NCBI GenBank assembly: GCA_013285405.1
Contig: CP053446.1
Coordinates: 1,091,985-1,155,984 of the forward strand
DNA length: 64,000 nucleotides
Source: Ignavibacteriota bacterium
GTDB taxonomy: Bacteria; Bacteroidota; Ignavibacteria; Ignavibacteriales; Ignavibacteriaceae
Reading direction: 5' to 3'
Within the stretch, counting starts at the first letter, position 1, and each line of letters opens with the position of its first letter. The notes beneath the pieces are model-generated. The model saw only the letters and a list, made by a program, of their open reading frames with translations, had not been told where the DNA came from and made no database searches. A program made the position numbers and the translations under genes. Positions 58,385-64,000 of this stretch are shown piece by piece.

Positions 58385-60769
58385 ATGTTGAACAAGTTTC
58401 TTTTATTTATTCTTTTTATTCTAAACGGCACTTACCTGTTTGCCAGTGAGGCTAATTTGAATATTCCCACTCTTGATGATAACCAGCAATCAATTTTAGT
58501 ACTCGGATTATTGGTATGCGTTCTGGGCGTGGGATTCGGAATCTATCAATACCTGAGGGTAAAAAAATTAAAAGCTCATCAATCAATGCTTGATATCGCA
58601 CAGGTGATTTTTGAAACTTGTAAAACATATCTCCTGCAGCAGGGAAAATTACTTGTTGTGCTTTTTATTTTTATCGCAGTCTGCGTCGCCTTCTATTTCG
58701 GATTTTTAATGCACACAGAATTCAGCGGAGTTCTTTTGATCTTGGCATGGACGGTAATTGGAATTCTTGGTTCTTACGGAGTTGCTTGGTTCGGAATACG
58801 AATGAACACACTTGCAAACAGCAGAATGGCTTTCGCTTCTCTTGAAAGAAAACCAATAAAGCTTTTAAATATTCCTCTTGATGCAGGAATGAGCATTGGT
58901 GTAATGCTTGTCTGCGTTGAACTGATAATGATGTTAATTATTTTATTATATATTCCGAGAGCGTACGCAGGTGCTTGCTTTATCGGATTTGCGATTGGTG
59001 AATCACTCGGTGCAAGTGCTTTGAGAATGGCTGGTGGAATTTTTACAAAGATTGCCGATATCGGTTCTGACCTGATGAAAATCGTTTTTAAAATTAAAGA
59101 AGATGATCCTCGAAACCCTGGAGTGATTGCAGATTGTACGGGTGATAATGCTGGTGACAGCGTTGGACCAACAGCAGACGGATTTGAAACTTATGGTGTA
59201 ACCGGAGTTGCTTTAATAAGCTTGATCGTTCTTGCAGTTGCAGATGTTAATTATCAAACTGTATTACTGACATGGATTTTTGCAATGCGTATTATTATGA
59301 TTATTACTTCTATCGTTTCATTTGGTTTAAACAGAGCTATCTCGCAAGTAAAATACTCACAAAAGGATGATATAGATTTTGAGCATCCATTAACATCACT
59401 TGTCTGGATCACTTCAATCGTTTCTATCATTGCAACTTTTGTTGTCAGTGCATTAATGATTGGTCACTTACCTAACAATCTCTGGTTAATATTATCAATA
59501 GTAATTAGCTGCGGGACACTTGGTGCAGCATTAATACCTGAGTTCACAAAAATATTTACAAGTACCAAATCAAAACACGTTGATGAAATTGTGTCTTCAT
59601 CAAGAGAAGGTGGTTCATCATTAACAATTTTATCCGGATTAGTTGCCGGTAACTTCAGTGCTTTCTGGATGGGACTTTTATTCGTCGTACTAATGTTAGT
59701 CGCTGATATAACAAGCGCCGAAGCACTTGGTGGTATAATGATCTATCCATCAATATTTGCATTTGGATTAGTCGCTTTCGGATTTTTAGGAATGGGTCCG
59801 GTTACAATAGCTGTGGATAGTTATGGTCCGGTTACTGATAATGCTCAATCAATTTATGAACTTTCTTTGATTGAAGAAATAAAAGATGTTGATAAAGAAA
59901 TTGAAAAAGATTTCGGATTCAAGCCTGATTTCCAAAAGGCAAAGTATTATCTTGAAGCTAATGATGGAGCCGGAAATACTTTTAAAGCAACTGCAAAACC
60001 GGTTCTAATCGGTACTGCTGTTGTTGGTGCAACAGCAATGATTTTCTCTTTAATTCTTATGTTGAAACAGACTTTAGGAATTGATCCTGCAAATATTCTC
60101 AGCTTACTTAATCCATACACAAGTTTAGGATTTATTGCTGGTGGTGCTGTTGTTTTTTGGTTTTCAGGTGCATCGATTCAGGCGGTTACCACAGGTGCTT
60201 ACAAAGCAGTTGAGTATATTAAAAAGAATATTCAATTGGACGAAACTGCAAGTAAAAGCGCTTCAATTGAAAAATCTAAAGAAGTTGTAAAGATCTGCAC
60301 TCAATATGCGCAAAAAGGAATGTTCAACATTTTTGTTGCAATATTTTCTTTCGCATTAGCATTCGCATTGATGTCAGCTCCGGTTAATTCAGTTGAACCA
60401 GTTTCATTCTTCATAAGTTTCCTAATTTCGATTGCTGTGTTCGGACTTTTCCAGGCAGTTTTTATGGCTAATGCAGGTGGTGCATGGGATAATGCTAAAA
60501 AAGTTGTTGAAGTTGAGCTGAAAGAAAAAGGAACCGAGCTTCATGCTGCAACGGTTGTTGGTGATACTGTTGGTGATCCATTTAAAGATACTTCATCTGT
60601 TTCTCTTAATCCGATAATCAAATTCACAACTTTATTCGGATTGCTGGCGATGGAAATTTCGATATCAGAATCATTTCGAAATTCCGCTCCATTCGTAGGA
60701 GCTATTTTCTTTTTAATTGGAGTGTATTTCGCATGGCGCTCATTTTATAAAATGCGTGCAAAGGATTGA
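58385..60769 (+). CDS. hppA: Membrane-bound ion-translocating pyrophosphatase
   Basis: This 794-residue polytopic protein couples PPi hydrolysis to export of H+ and/or Na+. The cytoplasmic substrate loops are clear: EDDPRNPGVIADCTGDNAGD followed by SVGPTADGFETYGVTG, MGPVTIAVDSYGPVTDNAQS, and GGAWDNAKKVVE near the end, with VGDTVGDPFKDTSS. At the residue that decides potassium dependence the motif is GNTFKA, with Lys as in K+-independent enzymes. The DCTGDNAGDSVG loop departs from the usual DNVGDNVGDCAG and points to the divergent subfamily. Sixteen or so transmembrane helices are expected. It is monocistronic, followed by a palindrome. Confidence 0.95.
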   Translation: MLNKFLLFILFILNGTYLFASEANLNIPTLDDNQQSILVLGLLVCVLGVGFGIYQYLRVKKLKAHQSMLDIAQVIFETCKTYLLQQGKLLVVLFIFIAVCVAFYFGFLMHTEFSGVLLILAWTVIGILGSYGVAWFGIRMNTLANSRMAFASLERKPIKLLNIPLDAGMSIGVMLVCVELIMMLIILLYIPRAYAGACFIGFAIGESLGASALRMAGGIFTKIADIGSDLMKIVFKIKEDDPRNPGVIADCTGDNAGDSVGPTADGFETYGVTGVALISLIVLAVADVNYQTVLLTWIFAMRIIMIITSIVSFGLNRAISQVKYSQKDDIDFEHPLTSLVWITSIVSIIATFVVSALMIGHLPNNLWLILSIVISCGTLGAALIPEFTKIFTSTKSKHVDEIVSSSREGGSSLTILSGLVAGNFSAFWMGLLFVVLMLVADITSAEALGGIMIYPSIFAFGLVAFGFLGMGPVTIAVDSYGPVTDNAQSIYELSLIEEIKDVDKEIEKDFGFKPDFQKAKYYLEANDGAGNTFKATAKPVLIGTAVVGATAMIFSLILMLKQTLGIDPANILSLLNPYTSLGFIAGGAVVFWFSGASIQAVTTGAYKAVEYIKKNIQLDETASKSASIEKSKEVVKICTQYAQKGMFNIFVAIFSFALAFALMSAPVNSVEPVSFFISFLISIAVFGLFQAVFMANAGGAWDNAKKVVEVELKEKGTELHAATVVGDTVGDPFKDTSSVSLNPIIKFTTLFGLLAMEISISESFRNSAPFVGAIFFLIGVYFAWRSFYKMRAKD

Positions 60770-60778
60770 GGTGGTTTA

Positions 60779-60819
60779 ATGCTGAACTTGCCTGCCGGTA
60801 GGCAGGCTTGTTTCAGCAT
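60779..60819. repeat. Nested palindrome after hppA
   Basis: An outer palindrome ATGCTGAAC...GTTTCAGCAT holds an inner palindrome TGCCTGCCGGTAGGCAGGC. Removing the inner part leaves ATGCTGAACTTGTTTCAGCA plus T, itself a simple palindrome. The whole may serve as the hppA 3'-end hairpin. Confidence 0.75.
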
Positions 60820-60854
60820 ATTAAATTATTACTAGGATTTTATTACACATACAT

Positions 60855-60875
60855 ATCCTGAAAGAAGTTCAGGAT
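60855..60875. repeat. Palindrome ATCCTGAA-AGAAG-TTCAGGAT
   Basis: A simple 8-bp-stem palindrome 8 bp beyond the DinB stop codon. It is the empty form of the nested repeat at 61641-61681. Confidence 0.75.
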
Positions 60876-60882
60876 AAAAAAC

Positions 60883-61383
60883 TCACTCTTGTGGCTGCAT
60901 CCCGTAGTTTGCCCATTCTTCTTTAGCAGGACCGTAAACACCGGGAATAATTAATCCTGCTAATCTCATCGCAACTGTTAATTGTCCACGATGATGGATT
61001 TGATGAGCTATCAGTACGCTTAATGTTTTTCCTTTCGTCCACATTTCACCATACATATCATCTTCCTGCAAAAGAGTTTTATTATCCCAGGATGTTTTTA
61101 TTTCATTTATCATTCCATCTGAAACACGTTTATATTCACCCAAAATTTCTTTTACAGTTAAAGGAACCGGAGTATTCTCATCAACAATATTAAAAGTTAA
61201 ACCTGTACGATGTGCCATCTCACCAATTGAAGTAACGATATGCCAGGCAAGTCTGCCGGGCGTTCTGATATTCTCGTCTGGCTTTTTTGTAAGCGATGCA
61301 TCGGTAAGACTGCTGAGAATTTTTATTGTCGCATCGGATTCAGATTTCCAATCTTCAATAAAGTCAAATAATTTGTAGTACAT
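60883..61383 (-). CDS. DinB-family protein
   Basis: This 166-residue four-helix protein has the DinB_2 metal-site pattern: RLAWHIVTSIGEMAHRTG with the first His, and LIAHQIHHRGQLTVAMRLAG with the H-x3-H pair. It ends GPAKEEWANYG, as many family members do. DinB-like proteins are metal-binding and some are thiol-dependent transferases; the activity here is unknown. It starts with ATG at 61383. Confidence 0.93.
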   Translation of the reverse strand: MYYKLFDFIEDWKSESDATIKILSSLTDASLTKKPDENIRTPGRLAWHIVTSIGEMAHRTGLTFNIVDENTPVPLTVKEILGEYKRVSDGMINEIKTSWDNKTLLQEDDMYGEMWTKGKTLSVLIAHQIHHRGQLTVAMRLAGLIIPGVYGPAKEEWANYGMQPQE

Positions 61384-61640
61384 ATTGACCCCTTTCTATT
61401 ATTTATGCTGAATTTATTTCTCCGAAGGACTCCTTCGGACAGCATCTCCATTTATTATTTACGAATGATTTTTTCTATGTCGCTCCTATGGAGCTTTAAT
61501 TGCTTGGGTTTTCTTTTTGCCATATTTATTTAATCCCTAACGGGATTATCACAATCTCAACGTCCCAGAGGGACAAAATATTTATAGTTATAAAAAAAAT
61601 TATACCAAGTCCCGTTAGGGACGATATAACACATATTAAG
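61384..61640. repeat. Cluster of five small GC-rich palindromes
   Basis: The spacer between the DinB and valS genes contains, in order, TCCGAAGGA/TCCTTCGGA (61421-61439), GCTCC/GGAGC (61482-61494), AATCCC/GGGATT (61532-61547), GTCCC/GGGAC (61562-61574) and GTCCC/GGGAC (61609-61622), separated by AT-rich sequence. No gene is supported here. Confidence 0.7.
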
Positions 61641-61681
61641 ATCCTGAAACAAGCCTGCTTCCCGGCAGGCAGGTTCAGGAT
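61641..61681. repeat. Nested palindrome overlapping the valS stop codon
   Basis: ATCCTGAA (61641) and TTCAGGAT (ending 61681) enclose a GCCTGC/GCAGGC palindrome. The valS stop TGA (61675-61677, minus strand) is part of the outer arm, so the repeat supplies the end of the reading frame and a 3' hairpin. Confidence 0.8.
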
Positions 61682-64000
61682 AAACTATCTAGTATCTCTT
61701 TCAGTTTTCTCAGATTTTCCTGCCAGTCTCTCTGTTTTGCTCTTTCCTTTTCAACAACTTCTGCAGGAGCACCACCGACAAACTTTTCATTCGATAATTT
61801 CTTTTCAATTCCTGCAAGAGAACCTTCAAGACGTGTAATTTCTTTTTGAAGTCTTTGTCTCTCAACACTAAGATCAATCAGTCCTTCAAGCGGAACATAA
61901 ATCTCGGATGATTTCACTATTGCGGAAGCACTTGCTTTTGGTTTAGTAATATTTCCACCCGATTTCAGATCTTCAACTTTCGCAAGCTTTTTTATGTAAT
62001 CAATTTGTCGTTCTTTTACTTCATTTGTTTTCAGAAGAACATTTATTTTTTTGGATGGAGGAATGTTCATCTCGCCACGAATATTTCTAATTGCAGTAAC
62101 GATATCCACAACTACTTTCATTTCTCTATCTGCCTGCAGATTTATCAAATCATTTTTCACTTTTGGAAATTCAGAAGTAGAAATACTTTCTCCTTCTTCT
62201 CTCTCCTTCATCAATTGATAAATTTCTTCAGTAAGGAACGGCATAAACGGATGAACCATCTTCAGCATATTTTCAAAGATTGATAACGCTCTCGAAAGCA
62301 CAGCAGATTTAATTTCCTCATTATCACCATAAAGTCTGTTCTTTATCATTTCAATGTACCAATCGCAGAAGTCATTCCACACAAAAGAATAAATTATTTT
62401 CGTAGCATTATTTATTTCAAAGCTGTCCATTGCTTTGTTGAATTCATCGAGTGTTTCGTTGAAGCGTGAAATTATCCATTCGTCCGCAAAATCAATATGC
62501 GTTGTAATTAGTTTTTCATCAACTTTAAAATTCTCAGCGCCTACCTTGCCGACAGGCAGGTTCATCAAAAGAAATCTTCCTGCATTCCAGATTTTGTTGG
62601 CAAAGTTTCTTCCAAGCTCACATTTCTCAGTAGAGAAGAGAACATCCTGACCGAGTGGTGCAAGATAAAGCACAGAAAATCGTAATGCATCGGCTCCATA
62701 TTCTTTAATTACATCAAGAGGATCAGGCGAGTTGCCAAGTGACTTGCTCATCTTTCTTCCCTGCAAATCGCGGATGATGCTGGTGAAGTAAACATCTTTG
62801 AAAGGAATATCTTTCATAAAGTGCATCCCAGCCATTATCATTCTTGCAACCCAGAAAAATATAATGTCCGGACCGGTTACAAGTAAGCTGGTTGGATAAT
62901 AATATTTTCTTTCTTCTTCTGTTCTGAAAATTGCGTGAGCCCAAATCCAGCTTGATGCCCAGGTATCAAGAACATCTTCATCCTGCCTTAAATTTTTTGA
63001 ACCGCAATGCGGACATTTCTCCGGCGGATCTACGGAAACAATTGGTTCTTTACATTCAATTTTACAATGATCATCACCGATGCAATACCAAACGGGAATT
63101 CTGTGTCCCCACCAAAGCTGACGGGAGATACACCAGTCACTTATGTTTTCCATCCAGTGAAAATAAGTTTTCTCCCAGTGAGCTGGATAGAATTTTACTT
63201 TTCCTTTTCTTACAACTTCAATAGCAGGTTCGGCAAGTTCCTTCATTTTCATAAACCATTGCTCAGATAAATACGGTTCAATCGGAACTCCGCCTCTTTC
63301 TGAGTAACCGACTTTATTCTGATAATCTTCAATCTTTTCTATCAATCCGTTTTGCTCAAACCATTCAACAACTTTTTTTCTTGCTTCGAAGCGATCCAAA
63401 CCTTGCAGCCAATCAGGAACATTTTTATTTGTTGTTGCATCAGGATTGAAGATGTTTACAATTTCCAGCTTGTGTCTTTGTCCCATTTCATAATCATTTA
63501 CATCGTGTGCGGGAGTAACTTTAACTGCACCTGTTCCAAATTCCATATCAACATATTCATCTGCAAAAATTGGAATCTCTCTTCCTACAACCTGCCTGCC
63601 GGCAGGCAAGGTCGGCAGCTTAACTTTTTTGCCGATGAAACCTTTGTATCGTTCATCATTAGGATTTACTGCGACACCCGTATCGCCGAGTACTGTTTCC
63701 GGTCGTGTCGTAGCAACAACAATATATTTGTCAGAACCAATAACCGGATAACGAAAATACCACAACTTCCCGTTTACTGTTCTGTAAAGAACTTCTTCAT
63801 CAGAAATTGCTGACTTGTTTGCAGGATCCCAATTTACCATTCTGTAACCGCGATAAATTTTTCCTTCTTTGTAAAGATCAACGAAAGCTTTTATTACTTC
63901 GCGGTAGTAATCATCATCCATTGTAAAACGTTCACGTCGCCAGTCGCAGCTTACGCCAAGCTTCTTCAATTGCTGAATGATTATTCCGCCGTATTCTTTT
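61675..64000 (-). CDS. valS: Valine--tRNA ligase, N-terminus beyond the window
   Basis: The frame is open to the window edge (EYGGIIIQQLKKLGVSCDWR follows the first codons), so the gene is cut at its 5' end; 774 residues are seen. The editing domain has TTRPETVLGDTGVAVNP, the catalytic part has FTSIIRDLQGRKMSKSLGNS (KMSKS loop), the anticodon-binding domain follows, and the C-terminal coiled coil is LSVERQRLQKEITRLEGSLA. Two palindromic repeats lie inside the coding sequence, at 63591-63610 (encoding LPAGRQ) and about 62543-62560 (encoding NLPVGK). The stop codon lies in a third. Confidence 0.97.
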   Translation of the reverse strand, partial: KEYGGIIIQQLKKLGVSCDWRRERFTMDDDYYREVIKAFVDLYKEGKIYRGYRMVNWDPANKSAISDEEVLYRTVNGKLWYFRYPVIGSDKYIVVATTRPETVLGDTGVAVNPNDERYKGFIGKKVKLPTLPAGRQVVGREIPIFADEYVDMEFGTGAVKVTPAHDVNDYEMGQRHKLEIVNIFNPDATTNKNVPDWLQGLDRFEARKKVVEWFEQNGLIEKIEDYQNKVGYSERGGVPIEPYLSEQWFMKMKELAEPAIEVVRKGKVKFYPAHWEKTYFHWMENISDWCISRQLWWGHRIPVWYCIGDDHCKIECKEPIVSVDPPEKCPHCGSKNLRQDEDVLDTWASSWIWAHAIFRTEEERKYYYPTSLLVTGPDIIFFWVARMIMAGMHFMKDIPFKDVYFTSIIRDLQGRKMSKSLGNSPDPLDVIKEYGADALRFSVLYLAPLGQDVLFSTEKCELGRNFANKIWNAGRFLLMNLPVGKVGAENFKVDEKLITTHIDFADEWIISRFNETLDEFNKAMDSFEINNATKIIYSFVWNDFCDWYIEMIKNRLYGDNEEIKSAVLSRALSIFENMLKMVHPFMPFLTEEIYQLMKEREEGESISTSEFPKVKNDLINLQADREMKVVVDIVTAIRNIRGEMNIPPSKKINVLLKTNEVKERQIDYIKKLAKVEDLKSGGNITKPKASASAIVKSSEIYVPLEGLIDLSVERQRLQKEITRLEGSLAGIEKKLSNEKFVGGAPAEVVEKERAKQRDWQENLRKLKEILDSLS
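62543..62560. repeat. Degenerate CCTGCC-type repeat inside valS
   Basis: ACCTTGCCGACAGGCAGG resembles the palindrome at 63591 with substitutions. It encodes LPVGKV between MN and GAENFKVDE. Confidence 0.5.
63591..63610. repeat. CCTGCCTGCCGGCAGGCAAG palindrome inside valS
   Basis: This encodes LPAGRQ within KVKLPTLPAGRQVVGREIP. The surrounding protein reads naturally as KVKLP followed by VGREIP, so the repeat looks like an in-frame insertion in the editing domain. Confidence 0.8.

Noticed and set aside
63352..63813. 153-codon plus-strand ORF with an LPAGRQGRQ segment
   Set aside because: It is the antisense shadow of valS. The palindrome reads LPAGRQ on both strands.
1..64000. tRNA genes, CRISPR arrays, insertion sequences, prophage or integrase genes
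   Set aside because: I looked for the T-arm sequence of tRNAs, regularly spaced repeats and transposase or integrase motifs and found none.

Overview
This AT-rich window comes from a bacterium of the Bacteroidota/Chlorobiota assemblage, most likely the Ignavibacteria (inference). The signs are a type IX secretion C-terminal sorting domain of the NYPNPFNPST type, a DUF5686/CarboxypepD_reg outer-membrane protein, the long 665-residue form of IspG, a LytS/LytT-type pair, a 23S-IVP-like four-helix-bundle gene, and the abundant short palindromes that these genomes carry between and inside genes. The coding density is that of a free-living chromosome. There is no phage, plasmid or large island, and I found no tRNA, rRNA or CRISPR array.

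Layout. 1-4.1 kb: a partial Lon-like membrane protein, a YefM/YoeB module, dnaG and a RelE/Phd module. 4.3-13.6 kb: a housekeeping run on the plus strand with a DJ-1 protein, ispG, a nif3-type gene behind a terminator-bearing leader, a CdsZ-like zinc-ribbon protein, RNase P RNA, recJ, yebC, ruvC, an IVP gene and ruvA. 13.7-19.8 kb (minus): an FAH-family enzyme, a gene-tail remnant, a UPF0175/PIN pair with a frameshifted PIN gene, a secreted protein of unknown role, clpX and a TPR protein. 19.9-24.5 kb: dxr, rseP, a sensor kinase broken by a 5-bp duplication, and its LytTR regulator. 24.7-31.9 kb: a TonB-dependent receptor, HU, a GH13 lipoprotein, DUF1697 and DUF885. 31.9-36.9 kb (minus): a four-gene SpoIID/GT4/GT2/DUF4922 operon. 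37-41.2 kb: arginase, a membrane protein, and an ECF sigma/anti-sigma cluster that includes a TonB-domain protein. 41.7-46.1 kb: alaS, radA and an RRM protein. 46.2-52.5 kb: DUF5686, LolA-like, HAD, NRDE, GNAT, OsmC and DUF1579-like genes. 52.7-64 kb: an ATP-cone/uridine-kinase fusion, a matrixin, a T9SS cargo gene with an internal stop, a C1 peptidase, a membrane pyrophosphatase, a DinB protein and valS (partial).

How it fits together. ispG and dxr are two steps of the MEP isoprenoid pathway. dnaG, recJ, ruvC, ruvA, radA and HU serve DNA replication and repair. The SpoIID/glycosyltransferase operon, the receptor, the ECF cluster and the T9SS cargo concern the cell envelope.

The least ordinary content is structural. 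Small palindromes have inserted into coding sequence, into decaying gene tails and into other palindromes. AT-rich inverted repeats sit in operon spacers, and one of them encloses the IVP gene between ruvC and ruvA. There are two cases where a degenerate copy of a gene's 3' end lies downstream of the intact gene. Several genes are broken by very small lesions: a 5-bp duplication, an in-frame TGA and two frameshifts. The best candidates for something undescribed are the IVP/inverted-repeat elements and the TonB protein that shares its N-terminal domain with a putative anti-sigma factor.
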